The notes beneath the pieces were generated by a model. It saw only the letters and a program-made list of their open reading frames with translations, made no database searches and was not told the origin of the DNA. From positions 62,001 through 126,000 of the forward strand of contig JAPLTF010000017.1 of NCBI GenBank assembly GCA_026398275.1: DNA of 64,000 nt, in the 5' to 3' direction. Positions within the stretch are counted from its first letter, which is position 1. Every line of letters begins with the position of its first letter. This DNA is from Verrucomicrobiota bacterium (GTDB lineage: Bacteria > Verrucomicrobiota > Verrucomicrobiia > Chthoniobacterales > Terrimicrobiaceae). The position numbers and the translations under genes were made by a program. Below, one piece after another: positions 42,974 to 52,021 of this stretch.

Positions 42974-44131
42974 TTACACCCTGACCCACGCCCGCGTCTT
43001 CGCGCTCTCCGAGACTGCAGCGAGGACCTTCTCGTTGGCCAGACCGTCGGCGAACGTCGGCTGAACGCTCTTTCCGGCAAACACGGCCTTCGTGAAATCC
43101 GCAAACGCATGAACGAACGTGTGCTCGTATCCGATGATGTGGCCCGGAGGCCACCAGGCTCCGGCATAGGGGTGGATGGATTCGGTGACGAGGATGTCCC
43201 GGAACCCGCGCGCGTCGGCCGGATCGTCCGCGTTGTAGAACTTCAGCCGGTTCATGTCCTCAAAATCGAAAACGAGCGAGCCCTTGCTGCCGTTGATTTC
43301 GACCGTGATGTGATTTTTGCGACCCTGGGCGAACCGTGTGGCTTCCAGGTTGGCAAGCGCACCGTTCTTGAATCGCCCGATCCATGAGACCGCGTCATCG
43401 ACGGTTACCTTCCCGGTTTTACTCGAAGCCTTGGCGCTGAGCCCTGCGCCGAGTTCCGCCTGAAGCGGCCGCTCCTTGATGAACGTCTCCATGAGCCCGC
43501 AGACTTCCTTGATCTCGCCGACCAGATACCGGCCGAGGTCGATGATGTGAGCGCCGAGGTCGCCATGGCTGCCCGAGCCCGCGATCTTCGACTGCAGGCG
43601 CCAGACCAGCGGAAACGCGGGATCCGTGATCCAGTCCTGCGCATAGCGTGCCCGGAAATGATAGATCCGGTCGCCGAGATCACCGCGCCCGATCATCGCC
43701 TTGGCCAGGGCCATGGCCGGAATGCGGCGGTAAACGTGGCAGATCATGTTCACGACGCCCGCCTTCTTCACCGCGGCGACCATGTCCTCGCACTGGGCGA
43801 CATTCATCGCGAGCGGCTTCTCGCAAAGGACCGCCTTCCCGTGCTTCGCCGCCTCGATGGCAATCTCGTAGTGGCAGTCGTTCGGCGTGCAGATGTCGAT
43901 GATATCAATCACCGGATCCGACACCACTTCCCGCCAGTCTGTCGATGTTTTGCTCCACCCGAGGCTTGCCGCCGCGGCGTTCACACCGGCAGGTGAGCGC
44001 CCGCAAAGGGTGCGCATCTCGATCTCTGCCGGAAGATCAAAAAACCTCCCCGCCTGACGCCAGGCATTCGAGTGGGCCTTGCCCATGAAATTATAACCGA
44101 TGAGCCCGACGCGGAGGGAACGTTTTTTCAT
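42974..44131 (-). CDS. Gfo/Idh/MocA-family oxidoreductase
   Basis: This 385-residue NAD(P)-dependent oxidoreductase usually acts on sugars or inositols. It has a Rossmann start (LRVGLIGYNFMGKAHSNAW), the catalytic EKPLAMN motif near residue 100 and a later conserved HGDLGAHIIDLGRYL block with the active His. The exact substrate is unknown. It lies 30 bases after the HlyD-like gene on the same strand, at the end of a long operon-like run. The start at 44131 was preferred to an ATG two codons earlier. Confidence 0.9.
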   Translation of the reverse strand: MKKRSLRVGLIGYNFMGKAHSNAWRQAGRFFDLPAEIEMRTLCGRSPAGVNAAAASLGWSKTSTDWREVVSDPVIDIIDICTPNDCHYEIAIEAAKHGKAVLCEKPLAMNVAQCEDMVAAVKKAGVVNMICHVYRRIPAMALAKAMIGRGDLGDRIYHFRARYAQDWITDPAFPLVWRLQSKIAGSGSHGDLGAHIIDLGRYLVGEIKEVCGLMETFIKERPLQAELGAGLSAKASSKTGKVTVDDAVSWIGRFKNGALANLEATRFAQGRKNHITVEINGSKGSLVFDFEDMNRLKFYNADDPADARGFRDILVTESIHPYAGAWWPPGHIIGYEHTFVHAFADFTKAVFAGKSVQPTFADGLANEKVLAAVSESAKTRAWVRV

Positions 44132-44161
44132 AATCATAAGGATTGCGGGACAGCCCAAGTG

Positions 44162-45022
44162 TCACATGCCCGAAAGCGAGACAGACGCGGTCTGGCCGAT
44201 GCGCAGAGGAAACGGGGGCTTGCCCGAAACCTGAACGCGCACCGGAAACCGGTTCGGAAGCCGGACCCAATCGATCGTCTGGTTGACATCCGGCAGCAGC
44301 TGGACGGTTGACCCGTCCGGAACAAAAATCCCCCAGGCCACGCTTTCCACAACCCCTTCGAACGGCTGGCTCTCGTGCCCCATGAGCCGGACGGCTGCCT
44401 TCCCGCCCTCGACCACGTGCCGCAGCTGGGTCTCCTTGAAATACGCCGCCACCCAGAAAGAGTTGGAATCCACAAGGGCGAGGATCTGCTGGCCGGCGGT
44501 GACATACTCGCCGGGCGATGTGTTCACGTTCGTCAGATATCCATCCACGGGAGCAAGGATCTTTGTGTAGGTGAGATTGAGCTTTGCGTAGTCGAGGTCG
44601 GCCTGCGCGGCGGCGACATCCGCCTGGGCACCGATGTAGGAATCCTGCGCGTTCTGGAGATCCCGGATGTCGGTGACTTTTGTCTCGTAGAGCTGGGTCT
44701 GCCGGTCGAGCTCCTGCTTCGACTGGACCGCCTTGGCCTCGGCCTGCTGGAGCTTGCCGGTCAGGCTGTTGACGTCTGCGATGTAGGTGGCGGGATCGAT
44801 TTCAAAAAGCAGATCCCCTTTTTTCACCTGCTGGTTGTCCTTGACCGGAATCTGGATAATCGGCCCGCCGACCCGGCACGCCACCCCGACCACATTCGCC
44901 CGCACCTGGGCGTCCCGGGTCCACGGGCGCGTGACATACCGGTGATACATGGCGAGCGCGGCGACCAGCGCGAGCGCCACCACAACCGAGGTGACAAGAT
45001 ACTTTGAACCGCCGGGCTTCAT
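44162..45022 (-). CDS. HlyD/AaeA-type membrane fusion protein
   Basis: This 286-residue periplasmic adaptor has one N-terminal membrane helix (VVVALALVAALAMYHRYV), a lipoyl half-motif, a coiled-coil hairpin (about 80-150, rich in Gln/Ala), and then the second lipoyl half (LTYTKILAPVDGYL) and beta barrel. It matches AaeA-like adaptors of efflux systems. The start overlaps the DUF1656 gene by four bases (ATGA). The usual FUSC-type pump (AaeB) is missing here, so the system is incomplete in this window. Confidence 0.88.
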   Translation of the reverse strand: MKPGGSKYLVTSVVVALALVAALAMYHRYVTRPWTRDAQVRANVVGVACRVGGPIIQIPVKDNQQVKKGDLLFEIDPATYIADVNSLTGKLQQAEAKAVQSKQELDRQTQLYETKVTDIRDLQNAQDSYIGAQADVAAAQADLDYAKLNLTYTKILAPVDGYLTNVNTSPGEYVTAGQQILALVDSNSFWVAAYFKETQLRHVVEGGKAAVRLMGHESQPFEGVVESVAWGIFVPDGSTVQLLPDVNQTIDWVRLPNRFPVRVQVSGKPPFPLRIGQTASVSLSGM

Positions 45023-45240
45023 GGGGCGAGGATCACACCGAACAGGCAACCAAACAAGACCGACAATGCCACGAAAAAAAGCGGCACATGCCAGATGTGG
45101 CGGGTCAGCGCCCTGCGCTCCAGCTCGAGCACAACAATCCACGCCGCCAGGAAACCCAGCGAGCTGATGATCATCCCCCATGGCATCAGAAAATCCCCGA
45201 TCTGAAATTCCGGGGTCCGGAAATAATCGAAGAGAGCCAT
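45019..45240 (-). CDS. DUF1656 (AaeX-like) small membrane protein
   Basis: This 73-residue protein has two membrane helices (LMPWGMIISSLGFLAAWIVV and HVPLFFVALSVLFGCLFGVIL) with RRALTRHIWH between them. The pattern fits DUF1656/AaeX, usually encoded with AaeA and AaeB. It overlaps the HlyD-like gene and starts 11 bases after sufT. The function is unknown. It may help assemble the efflux system. Confidence 0.8.
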   Translation of the reverse strand: MALFDYFRTPEFQIGDFLMPWGMIISSLGFLAAWIVVLELERRALTRHIWHVPLFFVALSVLFGCLFGVILAP

Positions 45241-45251
45241 GGCGAGCGGGA

Positions 45252-45791
45252 CTACAGGATCCCGAGCTTCATTTTGCCAGCCTCGCTGATCATGGCCTGG
45301 TTCCACGGCGGATCCCAGACCAGATCGACCTCGGCGTCTGCGATCCCCTCGAGCGAAAGAATCTTCCCGCGCGCGTCCGCCGCAATCGTGGGCCCCATCC
45401 CGCAGCCCGGGGCGGTCAGGGTCATCTTCACGTTCACTGCTGTCGATCCATCGTCCTTTTTCGTCACGGCGCAATCGTAGACGAGGCCGAGGTCAACGAT
45501 GTTCACCGGGATCTCGGGATCGAAGACCGTTTTCAGCTGGTCCCAGACCGCCTGCTCGGTCGAACCCTCGACCTTAACCTTTGCCGAAGCCGCCTCCGGG
45601 TCAATGCCCAGCGCGTCGGCGTCCTTCAGCTCAATCCGCGCCAGCCCGCCGGGGGTGGCCACAGTGAAAGTTCCGCCCAGCGACTGGGTGACGACGACCG
45701 ACATCCCGGCCGGCAGCACGAGCGGATGGCCGCTGGGGATTTGCACGGCGTCGCAGTCGCGGGAAAGAATGATGTCTCCTTGGGTGTTCAT
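45252..45791 (-). CDS. sufT: Fe-S cluster assembly protein SufT
   Basis: This 179-residue protein has the SufT layout. A beta-rich N-terminal domain (LSRDCDAVQIPSGHPLVLPAG, then TQSLGGTFTVATPGGLARI) is followed by a DUF59/MIP18 domain (LKTVFDPEIPVNIVDLGLVYD, then TAPGCGMGP with its conserved Cys). SufT helps mature iron-sulfur proteins. It starts one base after the IscU-like gene, forming a small Fe-S assembly unit with it and the rhodanese-like protein. Confidence 0.92.
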   Translation of the reverse strand: MNTQGDIILSRDCDAVQIPSGHPLVLPAGMSVVVTQSLGGTFTVATPGGLARIELKDADALGIDPEAASAKVKVEGSTEQAVWDQLKTVFDPEIPVNIVDLGLVYDCAVTKKDDGSTAVNVKMTLTAPGCGMGPTIAADARGKILSLEGIADAEVDLVWDPPWNQAMISEAGKMKLGIL

Positions 45792-45792
45792 A

Positions 45793-46230
45793 TTAAGTGT
45801 GAAGTTTGATGATGACTTTTTTTTGAGGTTGAAAGCTGTCCACGAGGGTCGGCGCAGAAGGAGCGGAGGGGGCGGTTGGTTCAGGGGCAGCTCCGGTGAG
45901 CGCGTTTTTCAACGCCCCCTCGACAAGCTGGGCACAATGGATCTTCATCGGAGGAAGCGGACCGAGCGGTGCGGAAAGCTCGGATCCCGAAAGCGCGAGC
46001 GCCTCCTCCGGGGTTTTGCCCTTGATCATCTCGGTGGCGATGCTGGCGACGGCGATTGCGGTCTGGCATCCGAACGATTGAAACGTCGCCTTGTCGATCA
46101 CCTTGCGACCGCCGTCATCGCGGAATTTGATCCACATCCGCAGCATGTCCCCGCAGTCGCTGCTCCCAGCTGTGCCGACCGCGTCAGCGCCGGACATTTC
46201 TCCGAGGTTTTGGGGATCGTCAGGGTTCAT
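45793..46230 (-). CDS. IscU/NifU-like iron-sulfur scaffold
   Basis: This 145-residue scaffold carries the three cluster-binding cysteines: C26 (SSDCGDML), C55 (SFGCQTAIA) and C99 (KIHCAQLVEG). It builds Fe-S clusters for transfer to target proteins. It has an Ala/Pro-rich C-terminal tail of about 35 residues, longer than usual. It overlaps the rhodanese-like gene by four bases and is followed immediately by sufT. No cysteine desulfurase is in the window. Confidence 0.92.
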   Translation of the reverse strand: MNPDDPQNLGEMSGADAVGTAGSSDCGDMLRMWIKFRDDGGRKVIDKATFQSFGCQTAIAVASIATEMIKGKTPEEALALSGSELSAPLGPLPPMKIHCAQLVEGALKNALTGAAPEPTAPSAPSAPTLVDSFQPQKKVIIKLHT

Positions 46231-46760
46231 TCGACGGAGTAGCGGGGCAGCGCGGGATCGACTTGCCGGCTCCAGGCGTCGATACCGCCTTTGAGGGCGC
46301 GGACATTTTGAAATCCGTGCCCGGAAAAATACGCGGCCGCATCCAGGCTGCGGGTCCCGGTGTGGTCGTAGATGACCAGCAGCGTGTCTTTCGCACATCC
46401 GCGCATCATCGCCTGGATGAGATCCTGGCTGAAAAGCTCCGAGCCCGCGATCCTCACGGCTTCATGTTCCTCGCGGGTCCTGATATCGAGAAGCCGCGCA
46501 CCGCCAGCGCCATGCGCTTTCGCGGCCTCCGGTGGAGAAATATAAACCTTCTCATCCTGCTCGTGGGATTCGCGCACTTTTTCCAGCACCTCCTCCATGT
46601 CGATCCCCTCGTTGCGGGCGCAAACCCCGGAGAGCTTTTCGTCCGGCTGGAACCCGCAGCTCGCGCACCCGCCAATGTGGTAGTTGCGGAACAACGCCCG
46701 CTGCGCGCCGGGATAGGCGGCGAGAAGTTCCTGCATCGTGGGATCCGGAGACAAGGTCAT
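46227..46760 (-). CDS. DUF1858-rhodanese fusion lacking the catalytic cysteine
   Basis: This 177-residue protein has an N-terminal DUF1858/ScdA-like part (TMQELLAAYPGAQRALF, GGCASCGF with C32 and C35) and a C-terminal rhodanese fold (LLDIRTREEHEAVRI, then the loop Y131-D132-HTGTRS). In active rhodaneses the loop is YCxxGxRS; here D132 takes the place of the catalytic Cys. It overlaps the IscU-like gene, so it probably serves cluster assembly through the N-terminal cysteines rather than as a sulfurtransferase. Confidence 0.85.
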   Translation of the reverse strand: MTLSPDPTMQELLAAYPGAQRALFRNYHIGGCASCGFQPDEKLSGVCARNEGIDMEEVLEKVRESHEQDEKVYISPPEAAKAHGAGGARLLDIRTREEHEAVRIAGSELFSQDLIQAMMRGCAKDTLLVIYDHTGTRSLDAAAYFSGHGFQNVRALKGGIDAWSRQVDPALPRYSVE

Positions 46761-46793
46761 GAGGAAAGGAACGTAATGGCTTTGAGAAGGAAT

Positions 46794-49313
46794 TCAAACG
46801 ATCTTGAAGTCCACCTGCTGCTTGAACATGTCCACCCGCGCGACGATGACCTCGACCGTGGCACCGACCTGGTAGACTTTTTTCGATTTGCGTCCGACCA
46901 GCCGTCCGCGGGCGGGGTCGAGGACGTAAAAGTCCCCGTCCAGCGAGGAGACATGGACGAGGCCGGACAGCAGGAACTCGGGCAGCTCGACAAACATCCC
47001 GTAGTTTTTGACGTCGAGGATCGTCGCCTTGAACGACTGGCCGGTCCGCTTGGCGACCTGGAGTTGGAAGTATTCCAGCTTTTTCAGCCGGACCGATTCG
47101 CGCTCGGCATCGGACGCGGTCCGTTCCGTTGTGGAGATGTGATCCGCGGCGGTGGCGAGCGCGGTGGAGTCCGGGCCGGATTTCGTGAGGCCGAGCATGC
47201 GTTCCAGCCCGCGGTGGACGACGAGGTCGCTATAGCGGCGGATCGGGCTTGTGAAGTGCGTGTAGTCAGGTTTTGCGAGGCCGTAGTGGCCGATCGGGTC
47301 GGGAGAGTAGCGCGCGCGCTTGAGGCTCTTGAGCAGTGCGATTTTCACCGCAGATTCATGCGGTTGCCCCCTGAGCCCGGAGAGCAGCTTCTGGAGTTCG
47401 GGCCGCTGGGTCAGGTCGCCCGCGCGGACTCCCTGCCCGGCCGCGAATTCGCGGAATTCCAGCAGCTTCTCGGCATCCGGCTTCTCGTGGATGCGGTAAA
47501 GTGCGGGCTGGTTCCGAACCTTCAGTTCGCGGCCCACGAGTTCGTTCGCCAGGAGCATCATCTCCTCGATGAGCTGGTGCGAGATGTCGTTCTCGACCCG
47601 CTCGAGCCGGATCGGCGTACCCTTGTCATCGAGCCAGACTTTGATCTCCGGGAAATCCAGATCGAGCGATCCGGCCGCGAAGCGCTTCTTGCGGAGGAGC
47701 GACGCCAACTCCCAGGCCACATGCACCCGCTCGGCCAACGCATCTCCGCCGGCGGGCTGCTTGAGAATTTCAAAGGCCTGCTTGTAGGTCAGACGCGCCG
47801 CGCTTTTGATGACCGACTTCGCGAACCGGACGGAGTGGATTTTCCCCGCCTTGTTGACCTCTGCGAACACCGAGAACGCCAGCCGCTCGACGCCGGGCTT
47901 GAGGCTGCAGATCCCGTTGCTGAGCGCCTCGGGGAGCATCGGGATCACCCGGTCCGCGAGATAGACGCTGTTCCCGCGGGCGTAGGCCTCGCGGTCGAGC
48001 GTGGTCTTCGGCCGCACGTAGTGGGACACGTCTGCGATGTGGATGCCGAGTTTCCAGCCGGCGGCCGTCCGCTCGACGTCGATCGCATCGTCAAAATCCT
48101 TCGCGTCATCCGGGTCGATCGTGAAAATAAATTTCCCGCGCAGGTCCTCGCGTCGTGCCGCCTCGTGGGGATCGACCTCCGGCAAGACCCGTCCTGCCTC
48201 CTGCAAAACGGCAGGCGGAAAATCCGTCGGAAGCTGGTGCTTGCGGATGATCGAGAGCATGTCGACGCCGGGTTTCCCGACGGGCCCGAGCACCTCGATA
48301 ATGTGGCCCTCCGGATTGACGTGGCGCGACGGCCAGGAATCCAGGTGGGCCACCACCTTGTCGCCGATGCTTGCCGACAGCGGCGGCACCGGCGCCTGAA
48401 GGTAGAGGTTGTGGACGAATCGCGGATCGTCCGCGACCAGGTAGAAGAAATTTTTCGACTTCTGGAGCGTGCCGACAATCGTCTCGTTTGCGCGGTTGAG
48501 GATCCGGATCACCCGCCCTTCGTGGACAGCCGCAGCCCCCGGGCGACGGCCCTTCGGCCCGTCCACGGAGACCCGCGCGACCACCCGATCCCCGTGCATC
48601 GCCGTAAAGGAATTTTCCGCACTGATGAAGAGGTCCGGCTCGCCGGGCTTTTCGCTCAGAACATGCGCGGTCCCGCTCGCATGGAACTGGATGTTGCCCG
48701 TCAAAAGATCCGCCGCCTCCGGGATGATGAACCGGTCTTTCCGGATTCTTGCGACATCGCCCGCCAGCTCCATGTCGCGCAGCAGCCCCAGCAGCTTCGT
48801 GCGAAGGGACGGCTCGAGATTCAATGCCTCCGAGATCTCGACCTTGTCCAGCGGACGCTCCGCGAGCAGCTTAAGAATATCCTGACGCAGCTTGGAAGAG
48901 GCTTCGCTGCCACCCCCGGGAACGGTGGGCTTGCGGGGCTGCTGCTCCGCGGGATGCAGGTGGCGCGGCTTTTCTGAGGGCTTGCGGGGATCATGCCTGC
49001 GCGGAACGCCAGCCTGACTGCGCGGCTCAGTCTCCAAACGGGCGGGACGCCCGTTCCCCTTGGAATTTGCAGCCGCTGCGGGCGCGCCCGCTTTCCGGTG
49101 TCCTCCGGCTTTTGCTCCACCGCGCACCTGTGCCGGCCCTCTCTGGTTCGCCTTCGGCTGCGCTTGCCCGGGGGCTCCCGCCGGGAGCTGCTGTCCCGCC
49201 TTTGCATTTTTCCTGCGTCTCCGGTTCCGAGATGACGAACGTCCGGACTCCGGTTTTGCGCCCCCTGTTTGTTGACTGCCACGAGGGCTCTGATGTTTCA
49301 CAACCCCACCCAT
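46794..49313 (-). CDS. rnr: Ribonuclease R
   Basis: This 839-residue 3'-5' exoribonuclease has a helix-turn-helix and cold-shock domains, the RNB core with DPDDAKDFDDAID (metal-binding aspartates), and a C-terminal S1 domain (TILDVKNYGMFVELPEFLLSGLV). The first 140 or so residues are a basic, disordered extension rich in Gly, Arg and Pro. Part of that extension is encoded by a REP hairpin (49037-49055) read in frame. The start at 49313 is the first plausible ATG. It heads the minus-strand run through the Fe-S genes. Confidence 0.93.
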   Translation of the reverse strand: MGGVVKHQSPRGSQQTGGAKPESGRSSSRNRRRRKNAKAGQQLPAGAPGQAQPKANQRGPAQVRGGAKAGGHRKAGAPAAAANSKGNGRPARLETEPRSQAGVPRRHDPRKPSEKPRHLHPAEQQPRKPTVPGGGSEASSKLRQDILKLLAERPLDKVEISEALNLEPSLRTKLLGLLRDMELAGDVARIRKDRFIIPEAADLLTGNIQFHASGTAHVLSEKPGEPDLFISAENSFTAMHGDRVVARVSVDGPKGRRPGAAAVHEGRVIRILNRANETIVGTLQKSKNFFYLVADDPRFVHNLYLQAPVPPLSASIGDKVVAHLDSWPSRHVNPEGHIIEVLGPVGKPGVDMLSIIRKHQLPTDFPPAVLQEAGRVLPEVDPHEAARREDLRGKFIFTIDPDDAKDFDDAIDVERTAAGWKLGIHIADVSHYVRPKTTLDREAYARGNSVYLADRVIPMLPEALSNGICSLKPGVERLAFSVFAEVNKAGKIHSVRFAKSVIKSAARLTYKQAFEILKQPAGGDALAERVHVAWELASLLRKKRFAAGSLDLDFPEIKVWLDDKGTPIRLERVENDISHQLIEEMMLLANELVGRELKVRNQPALYRIHEKPDAEKLLEFREFAAGQGVRAGDLTQRPELQKLLSGLRGQPHESAVKIALLKSLKRARYSPDPIGHYGLAKPDYTHFTSPIRRYSDLVVHRGLERMLGLTKSGPDSTALATAADHISTTERTASDAERESVRLKKLEYFQLQVAKRTGQSFKATILDVKNYGMFVELPEFLLSGLVHVSSLDGDFYVLDPARGRLVGRKSKKVYQVGATVEVIVARVDMFKQQVDFKIV
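49037..49055. repeat. REP hairpin inside the rnr coding region
   Basis: The arms aacgggcg and cgcccgtt (49037-49044, 49048-49055) surround a GGA loop, followed by CCCC. The architecture matches the GGA-loop REPs at the ends of the alaS insert and near 56,800. It is read in frame and encodes part of NGRPARLE in the disordered N-terminal region of RNase R. Confidence 0.6.
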
Positions 49314-49519
49314 CGCCTCTCTACAGGCCGTTGGCAAGAAATTGCTGCCACCGCCAAAACGCAGATGGCGGCTTCCCCCTGCCTCGCAACCAGTCCCGGA
49401 TCGCGCGGAAATAACCACTCGATTTCGGGCATTTCAGCGTTCTCCGCTGCTCATGCCCCGGCTTTTTTACCCGCTATCCCTTTACCTGCCTTCGTTTCCC
49501 ACTGCCGGACAGGCCCGAT

Positions 49520-51925
49520 CTAGCGCTTCGGACGCTTGGGCGGCGGCGCCTGCGATCCCTGCGGACTGAACCTCGGGATAATCTTCGGCCGCCAGGCGGG
49601 CTCGCCCACGGTGCCGGTCGAGATATACTCCAGGAGCTTGCTCATCGGGTAAAAGACGATGCCCGGAATCCCCTTGGCATTGATCCGCATGCTCATGTCG
49701 AGGCGGCTGGTCATGAAATGGATGTCGCCCGCCCCGAACATGCTGAACCCCGCGCCTTCGATCACGAGGTTTTTCGTGTTGATGATCTCGTTCGCGGCGG
49801 TGAAATCGGCGGTCGCAATGCGCGCGGTCTGGTATCCCACGCCGGGCAGGATTGTCCCCAGGATGTCGGAGAACGGGCCGAGCACCGGGATGGCGAAGAC
49901 GTTCCCGTCCTCGACTCGGATGCTCCCCGACCCGCGCATGAGGTTTTCCTCGCCGATGCGGGCTTGAAATTTGTAGTTTCCGCTCATCACCCCCTTCGAG
50001 TCATCGTAGTCGAAATAGAGTTTGGTCAGGCGCGCGAAGTTGACGCGGCTGAGCTTCACATCTGCTCCGAATGTCGGGTCTTGGGGATCGATCGAGACAA
50101 CTGCTTTCAACGCCATGTCCCCCCCCATGAGCGAGGCTTTGCGGACGTCGGCGTTGACTTTTGCGCCCACGACATTCACCAGCGCGGACGTCCTTCCAAA
50201 ATGCAGCGTCCGGGAGAGAAGGTCGTAATCGAGCCCCTCGGCGGATTCGATGCGGATCGCGAGGTTGTTCTTCGTCGGGTCCTTGAGGTGGACCTTGCCT
50301 TCGACCGTGGCGGAGGGCGGCGCCCGGAACCGGTAGGGCTTCACCGCATCCGCGATTTTGGGATCGATCCACATCAGGACATCGGCGGGAACCAGGGTCG
50401 AGCGGATGCCGTTCAGCCTCGCCTCCTGAAGCCCGACATCGTAGGCGAACGACCCCGTGCCACGCCCGTCGCCGGTCCTGACCAGAAAATCGCGGTATGT
50501 CACGCACCGGTCGCCGATTTCAAAATTCGATTCCGCGCTGTCGAGCCAGGCGCCGCGCATGGCCGTTCTCCCGAGCTTGATATGCCCTTTGCCGCGGATG
50601 TTGGCGAAATCGGGTTTGGTTCCGTGCAGCTCCACGGTGATGTCCGGGAGATCCTCAAACTCCATCTTGGAGAGGAACTCGCGCGTCTTCGGATCAAAGA
50701 GCGCCAGAAGCGAGCTCGGGGTGATCGAGTTCCGGGCGCTGAGCCGGAAATCTCCCGGCGCCACCCAGAGCTGGCCGGCAAAATTTCCACGACCGACCGA
50801 GAACTTCACATCGCGCGCATACAAAAACCCATCCTTCCACGCAAAGTGGCATCCGGCATCGCGGAACTCCGCACCCTTGAATGCCAGGGCGGGGGCAAGC
50901 GCCATCCCGGTCACCCGGATCTCCGGCTTGGCACCAAGATTCCCGGCCACGATGCGCGCCTCGATCTGCGGCGGTTTCGAAAAGACCAGGCTGCCAGCCG
51001 CCTCGCTCCTCCCGGATAGGATTTTGAGAAAAGGGACCGGATCGAGCGTCGAGAGCACGGCGGCATCCGCAGTGCCATCGCTCTTGGACCATTCTGCCGA
51101 AGCCTCCAATGCGCCCCGCTCATCCCGCAAAAACAGGCGGGAGACCCGCAGGTTGCCATCCGAGTATTGGCCGTGCATTTCTGCGGCCTCCAGCTTCCAG
51201 CCTTTCCCGAGAACCTTCCCCGAGTGGATGGAGAAATTGTCGACCCGCAGGGAGTCCGGCCTGGCAAAATCCGCCTCCAACGAGGCCTGGAGCGTCGGCG
51301 GTCCCTCGGAAAACCTGACGGTGGCCAGTTGGCTCAAAACTTTCTGGACCAGATCGGAGCTGCTTCCGCCACCGGCACCCGCCGCTGGTTTGGATTTGAA
51401 GTTCAGCGAGGACGGGTTGAGAAAAAGCCCGGTGAGTTCCACGCGGACCCCCTCGACGATCCCCTCGAACCGGCTCAGGCGAAGCTGGTCCCCCTGGAGG
51501 CTGACCTCGGCGGAAACATCCTGCACGTCGAGCCGCGGAGCCGCGGAGCCGCTTCCCACCGGGATCGAGACGCCGGTGTTCTGGAGGGAGACCTTGTCGA
51601 CGACGATGCGCCGCTGCGCAAGCTCGCTCAGGTTGAGCGAGAGCGCGATGCCGCTGATCCTGGCGATCAGTTGTCCGTCCTGGTTGCGATCATGAACCGC
51701 GATGTCCCGGGCCAGCAGACCGGCAAACGGATCCAACGCCAGCCGCCCGATCGAGACCTCGAACGCATTGCTGCTGAGAGCGCGGGCGAGGGCTTCCTTC
51801 GCGCCAAACCCGATCCCCACGTCACGAAGATAGAGAGCCGCCGCAGGAATCCCGACAAACACCAGCACCAGCACCAGCCTCATGGCATTCTTCCACAAAA
51901 AATGAATGACGGGATGGACCTTCAT
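49520..51925 (-). CDS. AsmA-like protein (801 aa)
   Basis: This protein has one N-terminal membrane helix (MRLVLVLVFVGIPAAALYL) and a long periplasmic beta-repeat body. It ends in an AsmA-type C-terminal region: NLMRGSGSIRVEDGNVFAIPVLG, then MRINAKGIPGIVF. Such proteins are thought to move phospholipids between the membranes. It is larger than and distinct from the YdbH-like protein at 37.2-39.2 kb, so the window carries two AsmA-family members. No obvious operon partner is adjacent. Confidence 0.8.
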   Translation of the reverse strand: MKVHPVIHFLWKNAMRLVLVLVFVGIPAAALYLRDVGIGFGAKEALARALSSNAFEVSIGRLALDPFAGLLARDIAVHDRNQDGQLIARISGIALSLNLSELAQRRIVVDKVSLQNTGVSIPVGSGSAAPRLDVQDVSAEVSLQGDQLRLSRFEGIVEGVRVELTGLFLNPSSLNFKSKPAAGAGGGSSSDLVQKVLSQLATVRFSEGPPTLQASLEADFARPDSLRVDNFSIHSGKVLGKGWKLEAAEMHGQYSDGNLRVSRLFLRDERGALEASAEWSKSDGTADAAVLSTLDPVPFLKILSGRSEAAGSLVFSKPPQIEARIVAGNLGAKPEIRVTGMALAPALAFKGAEFRDAGCHFAWKDGFLYARDVKFSVGRGNFAGQLWVAPGDFRLSARNSITPSSLLALFDPKTREFLSKMEFEDLPDITVELHGTKPDFANIRGKGHIKLGRTAMRGAWLDSAESNFEIGDRCVTYRDFLVRTGDGRGTGSFAYDVGLQEARLNGIRSTLVPADVLMWIDPKIADAVKPYRFRAPPSATVEGKVHLKDPTKNNLAIRIESAEGLDYDLLSRTLHFGRTSALVNVVGAKVNADVRKASLMGGDMALKAVVSIDPQDPTFGADVKLSRVNFARLTKLYFDYDDSKGVMSGNYKFQARIGEENLMRGSGSIRVEDGNVFAIPVLGPFSDILGTILPGVGYQTARIATADFTAANEIINTKNLVIEGAGFSMFGAGDIHFMTSRLDMSMRINAKGIPGIVFYPMSKLLEYISTGTVGEPAWRPKIIPRFSPQGSQAPPPKRPKR

Positions 51926-52021
51926 CGCTCCGGCAATTCAAACACGGAGAACAACGCGAGCACAGAGTAGATTTTTCCGGCAGCGTTGGGACATCCTAAC
52001 CGAGCGGATTCCACTCCCCGC

